From contig DAIPJH010000004.1 of assembly GCA_036770365.1 (NCBI GenBank), positions 99,883 through 163,882 of the forward strand: a stretch of 64,000 bases of DNA, written 5' to 3'. The stretch is from DAIPJH01 sp036770365 (GTDB taxonomy: Bacteria > Pseudomonadota > Alphaproteobacteria > Rickettsiales > UBA998). Under the pieces are notes generated by a model. That model was given only the letters and a program-made list of their open reading frames with translations, had not been told where the DNA came from and ran no database searches. This document shows, in pieces, positions 40,107 to 48,297 of this stretch; the first letter of the stretch is position 1; the number at the start of each line of letters is the position of its first letter. A program made the position numbers and the translations under genes.

Positions 40107-41601
40107 GAGTTGCTCCATCGTTAGGGGTTTGCACCACGCCGCTTTTCGCTGTGGTGCGTGGGTCGCTATCCAGCACCAAGCCGTAAGCATCGAGTTTCTG
40201 CGCGGTGTCGGCGATTTCTTGCAGCTGCTGCTCGGGGTCGAATCCATGACGGGCAATCGCTTCTTTCAGCGTCAGCGTGCCGTTACGCATCATCATGGTG
40301 TCGGCCTGCGCATCTTTCAGCGGGTCGATCATCTCGAACTTGGGCGGTGTCCATGTCACCGCGTGGTCAATTTTGCTGATTTCCCCTGCAATAAAGGCGC
40401 GTTCGATAAACCGCCGCCACACGGGAGCGCATACTTTCGGAATGAATACCTGCCAGCGCAGCATTTCAATCAGACTGCGGAACTCAAGCAACCCAGCCCG
40501 AAGCGAACTGTAATTCACTTGGGAAAGGTCGCCCGTCAGCTGCTCGTAAGTAATGCCAAGCCCTGCGGCTATGGCGTGCAGTTGCACCCGTTCATAGGAT
40601 TCATAGTTCCCGTCACTGGTGGGGTTGCCGAAGCGGATGTCCTCACCAGGATGCAGATACTCAATCATGCCAGGGCGGAACTGTTCCACCCGCTGCGGTT
40701 CGCCACTCGTGCCACCGCTGGCGGCTTTGTTCACCACATTGCCGATGATGGGTCCATCCGAGCCGTTATTCTGCACCACGAAGGCAGCAAAGCAGGCTTC
40801 AATCTTTTTGCGCCACAATTCCGCGTCATCATAACCGTCAAGGTCACGCATCCGCACCATCGAGGGGGCATAAGCCGTGACTCCGCGTGTTTGACCAGGG
40901 CGGAGCTTGCGGAACACATGCACCACCATATCGGCAGGCACGCGCACGCTTTGAAAGCTGGCTTTACCGACAATCATTTCGCCAGGGTGTTGCGGCCACA
41001 TCCAATAAGCCACGCGGCGGTTTTGCTTGTCGAACTCAATGCCTTGGCGAATCGTGTTGCCGTTTTCTCCCACGGTGGATTTTGCCGTGTCGAGGAAATC
41101 CGCCTCCAAGATCTGCAATTGCAGCGGCACGCGCATGGTGCTGCTGAGTCCCAGGTCCCGAAACAAGATGAAGCATTCGCCGCTTTCATACATGGCACGG
41201 GCGGCAAGTGCTTGAAGCCCGTAGAAATCCAGATCACCATCCGCATCACAGAACTGGCACCATTCGTTCCATGCCGCCATGATCTGCTTATTCAGGCGTT
41301 CGGAACTGGTGCGAGCCTGCGCGGTGATGCCTGTGCCGATAGCATTGCCGACGAAAATTTCCACCGCCTTGCTGCCATAGCAATTATTCCGCACCAAATC
41401 GCGGGAACGCTCGCGCAGGCGATTACCTGCGCCGCTGATTTCCGCGTTGGCCGAAGTGCCGCTGGTGATCCAGTCATCAATCCGTCTGCCAGTTTTCGCG
41501 CCTTCATAGCCACGCGCCAGCATATCCATTGCGATTCTGGCTTGTTTCCGCTTGAACGCCGATTGTGGGGAAAACACCCCGATGATGTCATCAATCCACA
41601 T
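40075..41601 (-). CDS. Lambda-family phage portal protein
   Basis: The 508-residue protein is a lambda-B-type portal: RLRERSRDLVRNNCYGSKAV near the start, EWCQFCDADGDLDFYGLQAL, VVHVFRKLRPGQTRGVTAYA and LGITYEQLTGDLSQVNYSSL are conserved blocks. Twelve copies form the ring through which DNA is packaged. It lies three bases after gpW. The long plus-strand frame opposite it is a shadow. Confidence 0.94.
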   Translation of the reverse strand: MWIDDIIGVFSPQSAFKRKQARIAMDMLARGYEGAKTGRRIDDWITSGTSANAEISGAGNRLRERSRDLVRNNCYGSKAVEIFVGNAIGTGITAQARTSSERLNKQIMAAWNEWCQFCDADGDLDFYGLQALAARAMYESGECFILFRDLGLSSTMRVPLQLQILEADFLDTAKSTVGENGNTIRQGIEFDKQNRRVAYWMWPQHPGEMIVGKASFQSVRVPADMVVHVFRKLRPGQTRGVTAYAPSMVRMRDLDGYDDAELWRKKIEACFAAFVVQNNGSDGPIIGNVVNKAASGGTSGEPQRVEQFRPGMIEYLHPGEDIRFGNPTSDGNYESYERVQLHAIAAGLGITYEQLTGDLSQVNYSSLRAGLLEFRSLIEMLRWQVFIPKVCAPVWRRFIERAFIAGEISKIDHAVTWTPPKFEMIDPLKDAQADTMMMRNGTLTLKEAIARHGFDPEQQLQEIADTAQKLDAYGLVLDSDPRTTAKSGVVQTPNDGATHDQTTKPSNE

Positions 41602-41603
41602 GG

Positions 41604-41807
41604 CTAATCCCTCACGAAACTGGCGAAGCTGGCGCGGCTGGTCGGTGTTTGCGCGTCAGCGTTCAGTTGGTTACGGATTACGTCGCGGAGCTTTATCATC
41701 TCGTCGAGCGAGTGGTAGCGCACCGACTTATCGCCCGTGCGTACCTCAAGCGTGCCAGAGGCGATTGCCGCTTCCAGTGCGTCCAATTGTGATTGCGTAA
41801 ATGCCAT
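41604..41807 (-). CDS. gpW-like head-tail joining protein
   Basis: A 67-residue protein (FTQSQLDALEAAIASGTLEV, SLDEMIKLRDVIRNQL) with the small helix-hairpin-helix layout of gpW, which attaches below the portal. Order terminase-gpW-portal is as in lambda. Confidence 0.85.
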   Translation of the reverse strand: MAFTQSQLDALEAAIASGTLEVRTGDKSVRYHSLDEMIKLRDVIRNQLNADAQTPTSRASFASFVRD

Positions 41808-41810
41808 TGT

Positions 41811-43673
41811 TTACCTCGATAGCCAGTTGTCCATGCGTGGAATCCACGTTTGGTTTGGTTGGTTTTTACTGTCCTGATCCGTCGGCTCTGCCACGATGCG
41901 GGGCGCGTTCTCCAAATCCTCGGCGAGCTTTGCGAGGTTTGGGTTCAAGAGCTTGAAGGCCGCCAACGCATACACCGTGCAGTCCAGCACCTCATTTCGG
42001 GCGCGGGTTTTAATCCATTCCCGTTTTGAAACACCTTTTGCAAAGCGCGTGACTTGCTTTTCACCCGTCAGCTGCAAGAAATACTCGCGGTCACGTTCCA
42101 GCGGAAAATGGAAGTAACCCGCCCCAGGCTCGGTGAGCCGAAGGCGGCTGAAGATGACTTCCTTCGCCGTGTCCGTGCCGATAGGATAGAGCCGCAGCTT
42201 GTAGCGGTTGTTTTTGCTCGGCCGTCCCACCAGAGGTTTCGCCGTTTGGCTAATTCCCTTGATAGCGAACACGCCGCGCACCGCACGCGCACCACAAAAC
42301 TCATACACCGCTTGCGTATGGTGACCGCCAGAGTCCACGCACACGCAGGCGATATTCAGATTCACGCCCAGCTTGCTGCGGATAGGTTGCAGCAGAAACG
42401 CATCCAGTTCCTGCCACACCATGCTTTGCGCTGGATCACCGTAAAACACGCGGTAATCCAGTGACCAGCATTCTTCACCCAAGCCCCAGCCTTTGACTTC
42501 CACCTCAAGGCGGTCGCCTTGCACGTCCACCCCAGCGGTGACCAGCACCACGGGTTCGGGCGCATCCTTGCCCCAGCTTTCTTTGCGCTGGAGAAGCACA
42601 TCCGCCTCGACGCTTTCGCCGCTTTCCTCCCACGTTTCACCGAGCGAGGTATTCACCCATGTTTTTAGGGTTTCGGGCAGCTTCTTGGCTTTCAAGAACT
42701 CCGCCACCATCTGCGCGAATGTCACCCACGGGCTGTAAAGCTCGTTGAGGTGAAAGCCGACCACGCCGTTAAACGGGGCTTCGGCAATCCATTCGCCTTT
42801 GAGCAGCATGTCGGCCTTGTCAGCATCACCGATGATGCAGCCGTTATGCTCACAGATATAGGCAGCCGTTTCAGGCTTGTGCTTTTCGTCACCGTCCTTC
42901 TGGTCGCCTTGCTCCCATTTGACTTGCTGCCATTTCAGGGTTTGCTTCTCACCACACTGAGGGCAAGGCACATAAAACCGCCGCTGATCGCTTTGCTCAA
43001 ACGCTGATTCAATTCGGCTTGCCCCTTTGATGGTCGGGGTGGAGGTCAACAGAATCTTGCGATTCCAGAAAGTCGTGGTGCGCTTCTTGGCCAAGCTCAC
43101 GGGGTCACCTTCCGTGCCAGCTGAGACAGGATAGCGATCCACTTCATCACACAGCACCAGCCGAATCGGACGTGATGCCAGTGATGCAGGCGAATTTGCA
43201 CCCGCCATCGTGATGTGGCCACCAGGGAAACGCTTATGCAGTAACGTGTTGCCAGAATCCCGAGTGCGCGGGTCTTTCACCAATCCTTTCAAAACGTAGG
43301 TGTCACGCAGCATGGGCGCGAAGCGGTCTTTGCTCCATGCTTCCGCCATCTCAAGCGTCGGCTGTAACAGTAGAATCGGCGACGGGTCGAGATGGACGTT
43401 GTAACCGATGATGTTGTTAATAATCTCCGTTTTACCCACCTGCGCCGATGACATGATGACCACCATCTCGGTGCGGGGGTCGTTCACTGCATCCATCATT
43501 TCCCGCTGATACGGGGCGCGGTCGGTGTGCCATTTGCCAGGTTCTGCGCTGGCTTCGCTGCTTAGAAAGCGGTATTCATCCGCCCACTGGCTCACCTTCA
43601 GCCTCGGCGGAGGCTTCAAGTGTTTCAATGCGCGTTTCAACGCCTTCTGGCCTGATCTGTTGCTCTGGGTCAT
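41811..43673 (-). CDS. Terminase large subunit, lambda GpA family
   Basis: The 620-residue protein is a GpA-type packaging motor. The ATPase domain has SSAQVGKT (Walker A-like) near residue 76 and LVLCDEVDRYP (Walker B) near ~170. A zinc-finger-like part follows (VPCPQCGEKQTLKW and ICEHNGC). The nuclease domain includes VLVTAGVDVQGDRLEVEVKG and ACVCVDSGGHHT. Lambda-type terminases cut at cos sites, so cohesive ends are expected. It overlaps the small subunit by 98 bases. Confidence 0.95.
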   Translation of the reverse strand: MTQSNRSGQKALKRALKHLKPPPRLKVSQWADEYRFLSSEASAEPGKWHTDRAPYQREMMDAVNDPRTEMVVIMSSAQVGKTEIINNIIGYNVHLDPSPILLLQPTLEMAEAWSKDRFAPMLRDTYVLKGLVKDPRTRDSGNTLLHKRFPGGHITMAGANSPASLASRPIRLVLCDEVDRYPVSAGTEGDPVSLAKKRTTTFWNRKILLTSTPTIKGASRIESAFEQSDQRRFYVPCPQCGEKQTLKWQQVKWEQGDQKDGDEKHKPETAAYICEHNGCIIGDADKADMLLKGEWIAEAPFNGVVGFHLNELYSPWVTFAQMVAEFLKAKKLPETLKTWVNTSLGETWEESGESVEADVLLQRKESWGKDAPEPVVLVTAGVDVQGDRLEVEVKGWGLGEECWSLDYRVFYGDPAQSMVWQELDAFLLQPIRSKLGVNLNIACVCVDSGGHHTQAVYEFCGARAVRGVFAIKGISQTAKPLVGRPSKNNRYKLRLYPIGTDTAKEVIFSRLRLTEPGAGYFHFPLERDREYFLQLTGEKQVTRFAKGVSKREWIKTRARNEVLDCTVYALAAFKLLNPNLAKLAEDLENAPRIVAEPTDQDSKNQPNQTWIPRMDNWLSR

Positions 43674-44121
43674 AGCGTGCGAGTTCCGTTAATGCGTCGC
43701 ACACCAGATCGCGCAGGCTCTGTTCGATCGCGTAAAACTCCTTGAGATGAAGCACCAGGTGCGCCGCACGGGTTGGTACAGCGAGCATTCGTGCGCGAAA
43801 GGTGGCCAGCAAACTTGCCCAAAGCTCCTCCGCTTCATCTGCGGAAATGAGCCTTGCACGCATCATATCCAGTTCCATTTGCGCTCTATCGGCTTGCAGC
43901 CTGAGAAGCCTGCCGCGTTCGGCGTACATATCCACCGTGCCAGTATCCTTGCCAAAAGCACGGGCTTGCAGGTAGCCGATATACCCTTGAACACATCCCA
44001 CCAGATCGTATTTTCCCTTTTCTGGTTTCGGGATGATGCCGTCACGGGCGAGCTGTTGCACGCGCCGTTCCGTCAAGTTCAAGAACCGCGCAATGACGGC
44101 GACTTTGTATAAAAGTTGCAT
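43576..44121 (-). CDS. Terminase small subunit, Nu1-like
   Basis: The 181-residue protein starts with a winged-helix DNA-binding domain (VAVIARFLNLTERRVQQLAR, DGIIPKPEKGKYDLVGCVQG) like lambda Nu1, followed by a helical region (RLLRLQADRAQMELDMMRAR). It recognises the packaging site and hands DNA to the large subunit. Confidence 0.9.
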   Translation of the reverse strand: MQLLYKVAVIARFLNLTERRVQQLARDGIIPKPEKGKYDLVGCVQGYIGYLQARAFGKDTGTVDMYAERGRLLRLQADRAQMELDMMRARLISADEAEELWASLLATFRARMLAVPTRAAHLVLHLKEFYAIEQSLRDLVCDALTELARYDPEQQIRPEGVETRIETLEASAEAEGEPVGG

Positions 44122-44131
44122 GATATTTTTC

Positions 44132-44779
44132 TCATTTAGTCACGATCCACCCAGCGAAATCGCCAAAGCGGAACCATTGCACTGCATCGTCGCCCAGCAT
44201 GGCGGGGTCGAGTGGTCGTTGAACACCTGATAGACTCAGTTCTTTTGCGATCACGCTTTCCGCATCCACACCTGCGGCAATCTTTCCTGCCAATGTCAGC
44301 CGCCAGAACACGGTCGCTTCATAGCCCGTGGCCGCTTCGCATTTATCGACAATCAGCAGCGCACCACCTGGCTTGATGAGGGATTTCAGATAGTCGATGA
44401 ACTCCTGCCGTTTGCCGACGGGCAGAAACATCAACACCAGATAGCAAATCGCCAAATCATAAGGCTGGAAGCGATAATCAAGCGCGTCGATCTGCACCAA
44501 CTCGCCAGGGGCTTTATACCTCGCGCACATTTCCGCGCTGGCTTCGATGCCCACCAGCTTGGCTTTGCGCTCAACTATCGTTTCTTCAATCGCTTGGCCG
44601 ATGTTGCCAGTGGACGCGCCGATGTCATACACCAGCCCATTTCTGGGGATGTAATGACGGGCGATGTGCGCCACCGCACCCGTAACCAAATCATACCAAG
44701 GCAGTTGCTCGCGCACATGCCTATCGAAGCCCGAGGCCACTTTCGTGTTCTCGAACGTCCACTCGCGGGGAATATCCAT
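44132..44779 (-). CDS. Class I SAM-dependent methyltransferase
   Basis: The 215-residue protein has motif I VYDIGASTGNIGQAI, an acidic residue after strand 2 (LVGIEASAEMC), a QIDALDYRF motif and YDLAICYLVLMFLP. The end of the fold (LIKPGGALLIVDKCEA) resembles small-molecule and tRNA methyltransferases such as CmoA. It has no DNA-target domain. Substrate unknown. ATG 44779 was preferred over an upstream TTG overlapping the HAD-like gene. It lies between the terminase and ParB-type genes, suggesting a role in phage DNA or host modification. Confidence 0.75.
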   Translation of the reverse strand: MDIPREWTFENTKVASGFDRHVREQLPWYDLVTGAVAHIARHYIPRNGLVYDIGASTGNIGQAIEETIVERKAKLVGIEASAEMCARYKAPGELVQIDALDYRFQPYDLAICYLVLMFLPVGKRQEFIDYLKSLIKPGGALLIVDKCEAATGYEATVFWRLTLAGKIAAGVDAESVIAKELSLSGVQRPLDPAMLGDDAVQWFRFGDFAGWIVTK

Positions 44780-44784
44780 GATGT

Positions 44785-45198
44785 TTACTCGGGTAATGCG
44801 TCCCAACGCTCACCTGGTTCGATCTTCACTGACCGAATGCCATAGCGTGCATACATTGCGTGGGTTCTTGGGTTGCTTTCGATAGCGAGGAATGTTGCCC
44901 CGCCGTGTTTAGGCAGCACATGCTCCGCAAGCATCCGTTCCTTTGCCAGCGGGGGTGTAAGCCCGTAAACATTGAAATGCGCTTCCTGGGGTAACCAGGC
45001 GGTTTTTGCGCTAATGCTCGCAAGTGTTGCTTCTTTGTGCATCGCAGGCCGCGCTGTCATCATGATGACGTGATGCGGCCTGATTAACTCCACCAGCCAG
45101 CGACGATATTGCTCTGCCTCGATCTGTTTTATGAAAGGGCGGCGTTTATCATCGCTGTTTTCCACCAGCGTGTAGTTAAGGTCGAGCAAGAGTATCAT
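44785..45198 (-). CDS. HAD-like phosphatase-fold protein
   Basis: The 137-residue protein has a HAD-like motif I DLNYTLV, where the second Asp is Asn, motif II MMTARP, a Lys in AKERML, and motif IV FLAIESNPRT. The first Asp nucleophile is present but motif I and IV are unusual, so catalysis is uncertain. Small HAD proteins of this kind act on nucleotides or polynucleotide 3' ends in some phages. It overlaps the ParB-methyltransferase fusion by four bases. Confidence 0.6.
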   Translation of the reverse strand: MILLLDLNYTLVENSDDKRRPFIKQIEAEQYRRWLVELIRPHHVIMMTARPAMHKEATLASISAKTAWLPQEAHFNVYGLTPPLAKERMLAEHVLPKHGGATFLAIESNPRTHAMYARYGIRSVKIEPGERWDALPE

Positions 45199-46709
45199 AG
45201 CACAAGTCCCGTTCGCTCGGAGAAAGCGCGTTTTGCATCAATTACACGCCCCATCCGAGTGCCATCAGGATACGGTAAATCGAATTCAAACTCGAGTGCT
45301 GCGTTCAACTTTTTGTAATCAATTGGTTTCGGCCTCGCACATACCGCCTGCACGTTGCTGTTGCTCTCCGATACCTGGACGATCTCGAAAAACTCTTTGA
45401 ACAGGCAATAAAACTCGTTCTGGCTATGATACTTCTGCACCTTCGGGCTGCTGGTCATATCGCCCAGCGTGATGCCCGATTCATATTCGAGCAAAAAGGC
45501 ACGCCCCGTCGATTGCCGTTCGTTCAGGGAATTATAACCTTTCAGCTGGCGAATATTGATGTGGTTGATACTTGAGGCCACCGCGTAGAGTTTCGTTTGC
45601 GGCGAACAGAGCGCGGCGCACAGGCAAATGATGTGCTTGCGATCTTCCTCAAACGGCACGCTATTCAGCACGCTTGAGATGAACACCGAATTGTAGGGGA
45701 TTTTGCGATCACCAACATCGGCAAGGAACTCATCCACCACGCGCAAGGACTCTGCCTTGTCAATTTCCTCGTCTTCATTCACGCGATATGGCTCAAACGG
45801 AGTGACGCGCACGCCGATGGAACGCAGGATTTGCGTTTCATGCAAATGCCCCGCACCGAAATCCAGCACCGACTTGCCGTGTTCCCGCGTCCACTTGTCG
45901 CGGTTCTTTGGCTCGGTCACATCAAAATCCTTTGACGTGCTGTTGCCAGCCACCGCAAAAATAAACCCGCGCCCCAGATCCTCGCGCACGCGGCGCAGGC
46001 GGCGGAACGAATTGTAGCGCAGCAGGTCGCGGTAACGATTATGAATGTCAAAATCCATCGAGAGCAGGTTCAACATGGCATCGGCCAGCCGCGCTTCGTC
46101 TTCGGTGACCAGCACCACCGCCACTTCAGAGCGTTTGGATTCCGCCTGCATCTGCAAGCGGCCTATACCGTTCACCACGCGCAGGTCTTTGGTGGCAACC
46201 ACGGGCATCAGCACGCCTTTGAGGTAAAGCGTCTTGGAAATGCTGGTAGCATAGGTGATCCAGCGGCCTTTGTTCGCTTTGAGCAATGGTGCAATCGGCA
46301 TCACCTGCGCCTTCAGGCACGGGTAGAACTCGGGCGTGTCTGGCGTTTTGTCGGGAATTGCCGCCGCAATCGCCTTCACATCCACCCGCGCCAGCGCATC
46401 GGTGATATTCTCGGGCGTATCCTTCGGGCGCAAATCATTGGTGGCGCGGTTGAAGGCGACGTTTACGCCTTTGCGCTCTTCCAAATCCATCGCCCTGGTG
46501 AACTCCACTGGCACTTGGCGAACACCCAGCCGCTTCGCCACATGATGCCGCTGGTGACCAGAGATGATTTCGCCGTCGGGCGTGGCATAGATGGGAAGCA
46601 GAAAGCCCAGCTTACGAAGCGACAGTTCAATCAAATCGAGCCGCCGAGGATCTGCGGTGCGCGGGTTGTAGGTGGACGGGTTCAGGCTATCAATGTCGAT
46701 TAGTTTCAT
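45195..46709 (-). CDS. ParB-domain protein fused to a methyltransferase-like domain
   Basis: The 504-residue protein starts with a ParB/Srx domain (IDSLNPSTYNPRTADPRRLD, PDGEIISGHQRHHVAKRLGV). The C-terminal half has a Rossmann-like SAM motif (VLDFGAGHLHETQILRSIGV) and a distinct body (YNSVFISSVLNSVPFEEDRK, ICLCAALCSPQTKLYAVASS). ATG 46709 overlaps the previous stop (ATGA). ParB-like folds can bind or cleave DNA or use CTP; the pairing with a methyltransferase fold suggests DNA modification. Substrate unknown. Confidence 0.75.
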   Translation of the reverse strand: MKLIDIDSLNPSTYNPRTADPRRLDLIELSLRKLGFLLPIYATPDGEIISGHQRHHVAKRLGVRQVPVEFTRAMDLEERKGVNVAFNRATNDLRPKDTPENITDALARVDVKAIAAAIPDKTPDTPEFYPCLKAQVMPIAPLLKANKGRWITYATSISKTLYLKGVLMPVVATKDLRVVNGIGRLQMQAESKRSEVAVVLVTEDEARLADAMLNLLSMDFDIHNRYRDLLRYNSFRRLRRVREDLGRGFIFAVAGNSTSKDFDVTEPKNRDKWTREHGKSVLDFGAGHLHETQILRSIGVRVTPFEPYRVNEDEEIDKAESLRVVDEFLADVGDRKIPYNSVFISSVLNSVPFEEDRKHIICLCAALCSPQTKLYAVASSINHINIRQLKGYNSLNERQSTGRAFLLEYESGITLGDMTSSPKVQKYHSQNEFYCLFKEFFEIVQVSESNSNVQAVCARPKPIDYKKLNAALEFEFDLPYPDGTRMGRVIDAKRAFSERTGLVL

Positions 46710-47299
46710 AAGCCGAGCCTCTTTTTCAGTTCGTGGACAATGGCTTCCTTGTCGAAGCCAACTTCCTGTTTCACTTCCTCGATCCATGCGAGGTATCGTT
46801 CGCGGGGAATCTCAAAGCTATAGGGTCCGATGGTTGCGCGGGTGTCGGCTTCGTCGATGGGCTTTTCCTCATCGTCATCAATGCCGTCGGTCAACAGGCT
46901 TTCGAGGCTTTTCTGCAGCTGCTCCAATTCCGCCGCTTCAAAGCCAAGCACCGCTTTGTCGAATGACATGTTGTCGAGATCGGCCAATTCGAGGGCGAGC
47001 ATTTCGTTATCCCACTGCGCTTCTTCACCCGTGCGGTTGTCGGCAATGCGATACGCCTTCACCTGTTCGGCGGACAAACCCTCCGCCACATGCACAGGCA
47101 CTTTCTTCAAGCCCAGCTTCTGCGCCGCCTGATAGCGCGTATGCCCCGCGATGATGACCATTTCGGAATCCACGACAATCGGCTGGCGGAATCCGAACTC
47201 CTTGATTGAGGCCGCCACCTTGTCCACCGCGTGCGCGGTAATCCTTGGGTTTCTGGCGTAAGGCACAAGTTTTTTGAGGTCGAGTAATTCGACTTTCAT
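46706..47299 (-). CDS. ParB N-terminal-domain nuclease-like protein
   Basis: The 197-residue protein is a ParB/Srx protein (LKKLVPYARNPRITAHAVDK, VVDSEMVIIAGHTRYQAAQK, YRIADNRTGEEAQWDNEML). The GHTR motif is the family's nucleotide-binding signature. Phages often place such genes next to DNA methyltransferase or terminase genes. ATG 47299 follows GGAGAA; an upstream ATG (47311) is possible. It is the first gene of the five-gene operon leading into the terminase. Confidence 0.82.
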   Translation of the reverse strand: MKVELLDLKKLVPYARNPRITAHAVDKVAASIKEFGFRQPIVVDSEMVIIAGHTRYQAAQKLGLKKVPVHVAEGLSAEQVKAYRIADNRTGEEAQWDNEMLALELADLDNMSFDKAVLGFEAAELEQLQKSLESLLTDGIDDDEEKPIDEADTRATIGPYSFEIPRERYLAWIEEVKQEVGFDKEAIVHELKKRLGL

Positions 47300-47510
47300 A
47301 GGGTTCTCCATGTTTGAAAAAAACGAAACGAAATGGACTTCTGGAACGTGTCGCTGGCGAAATGCCGCGCCAAGCGTCCCCGTATAGGTTCGGCTCGGGA
47401 AGGACCCAGAAGGTCAACCAATTGTATTTACAGGCAAAAGAGCCTTGATTGCAGGTGGCAGGGTGTTATCCGATAGAAGGTTTAACCCCAGCAAATGAAG
47501 GAAAAATGCT

Positions 47511-47876
47511 ATGCAAACCGTCGAAAACACCACCGAAACACCCCAACATGACAACCAAAGCCCGATCATCGCCGCTTTGAACGACCGATTCCGCCAGACA
47601 TACTGGGGAGGCAAGGTCATGACGACCAGCGGCGTGAACGAATTAAGCGATGATACCCGCGCCGCCGTGTTCGCCGCCGTGATGCACTACGACAACTTCA
47701 CCGAAGACAACGACCCATACGGCGAGCATGACTTCGGCAAGGTAGTGGTCGAAGGTCAGGACTTCTTTTGGAAGATTGACTACTACGACCACACCCTAAG
47801 TTTCGGATCAGAAAACCCAGCCGACACAAAGCTCACCACCCGCGTGCTAACCATCATGCTCGCGAGTGAGTATTAA
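47511..47876 (+). CDS. DUF3768-family protein
   Basis: The 121-residue protein carries the DUF3768 hallmark YDNFTEDNDPYGEHDFGKV, followed by FFWKIDYYDHTLSFGSENPA. This family is frequent in alphaproteobacterial plasmids and mobile elements; its function is unknown. It is divergent from the ParB operon and followed by its own terminator, so it is an independent unit at the right end of the prophage. Confidence 0.85.
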   Translation: MQTVENTTETPQHDNQSPIIAALNDRFRQTYWGGKVMTTSGVNELSDDTRAAVFAAVMHYDNFTEDNDPYGEHDFGKVVVEGQDFFWKIDYYDHTLSFGSENPADTKLTTRVLTIMLASEY

Positions 47877-47896
47877 CCTTTTACCTTGAACGAACG

Positions 47897-47920
47897 AAGG
47901 GGGCTTCGCGCCCCCTTTAT
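47897..47920 (+). terminator. Terminator after the DUF3768 gene
   Basis: AAGGGGGC (47897-47904) pairs with GCCCCCTT (47910-47917) around a five-base loop and is followed by a T-rich stretch. It lies 20 bases after the stop codon. Confidence 0.75.
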
Positions 47921-48026
47921 GCTGCAAGTTTCGTTATAATCCTGCTGCTTGTGTAGTTGATTTTATGTTGTACTATGAGCAGGCAATCTGGTGCGTAAGT
48001 TCGAAAAGCGTTCGCTACGCGCCGCC

Positions 48027-48092
48027 ATTTATTCTAAAGGTTACGTCAATAGTTTGAGCAAAGCGTCTGTTGACGTAACCTTTAGAATAAAT
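48027..48092. repeat. Perfect 23-bp inverted repeat near the right attachment site
   Basis: ATTTATTCTAAAGGTTACGT-CAA at 48027-48049 is exactly complementary to 48070-48092, with a 20-base spacer. The region 47921-48297 holds no gene apart from this repeat and the attachment site. Strong symmetry next to attR suggests a binding site for the recombinase or a directionality factor, or an extremely stable hairpin. Confidence 0.85.
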
Positions 48093-48120
48093 AGAGTGGT
48101 GGTGATTGGAACTCATGTCT

Positions 48121-48189
48121 GAGTTCGACGCCGAGCCGCAGGCGAGACGCGACGGAGCGAAGCGTAGTCAATCTCATCCCCTCCGCCAT
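48121..48189. repeat. Right attachment site (attR) with a 42-base interruption
   Basis: GAGTTCGA (48121-48128) and ATCTCATCCCCTCCGCCAT (48171-48189) together equal the tRNA-Ser T arm and 3' end at 2231-2257, but are separated here by 42 GC-rich bases (48129-48170). The 19-bp part is the perfect direct repeat of attL. The interruption is exact: removing it would restore a continuous 27-base match. Confidence 0.8.
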
Positions 48190-48297
48190 CTTATTCCAAT
48201 CACATGGTTTTTTTTCTTCACGCTTGCAATCCCTATGGAAATAGCTTAGAAATAGCGTCCTTTTAAATTTTAAGATGAGTGAAGGAGGTAATTTCTC

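Larger units (their letters stand above)
2239..48189. mobile_element. Integrated prophage carrying a metal-resistance island
   Basis: The element is bounded by a 19-bp perfect direct repeat (ATCTCATCCCCTCCGCCAT) at 2239-2257 and 48171-48189. The left copy is the 3' end of tRNA-Ser. Just inside the left end is a serine recombinase. The interior contains replication, S24 regulator, lysis, tail, head and terminase genes in an order expected of a functional siphovirus-type phage. All structural genes are minus strand and uninterrupted. It also carries ~14 kb of plus-strand metal-resistance genes (7940-21974). Flanking chromosome is AT-richer. No large deletion or frameshift is apparent in the head and tail genes, so it may be inducible. 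Confidence 0.93.

Noticed and set aside
40099..41607. 502-residue plus-strand frame opposite the portal gene
   Set aside because: It is an antisense shadow of the GC-rich portal gene; no ribosome site and no recognisable domain.
47025..47417. 130-residue minus-strand frame overlapping the ParB gene start
   Set aside because: It overlaps the well-supported ParB frame almost completely and shows no family features.
47414..47620. 68-residue minus-strand frame with a hydrophobic stretch
   Set aside because: It lies antisense to the start of the DUF3768 gene and has no ribosome site; the hydrophobicity arises from the complement.
47995..48030. A second tRNA 3'-end remnant (GTTCGAA ... CGCCGCCATTT)
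   Set aside because: The similarity to the T arm and acceptor end is patchy, with a different spacing; the 48171-48189 repeat is a much better right end.
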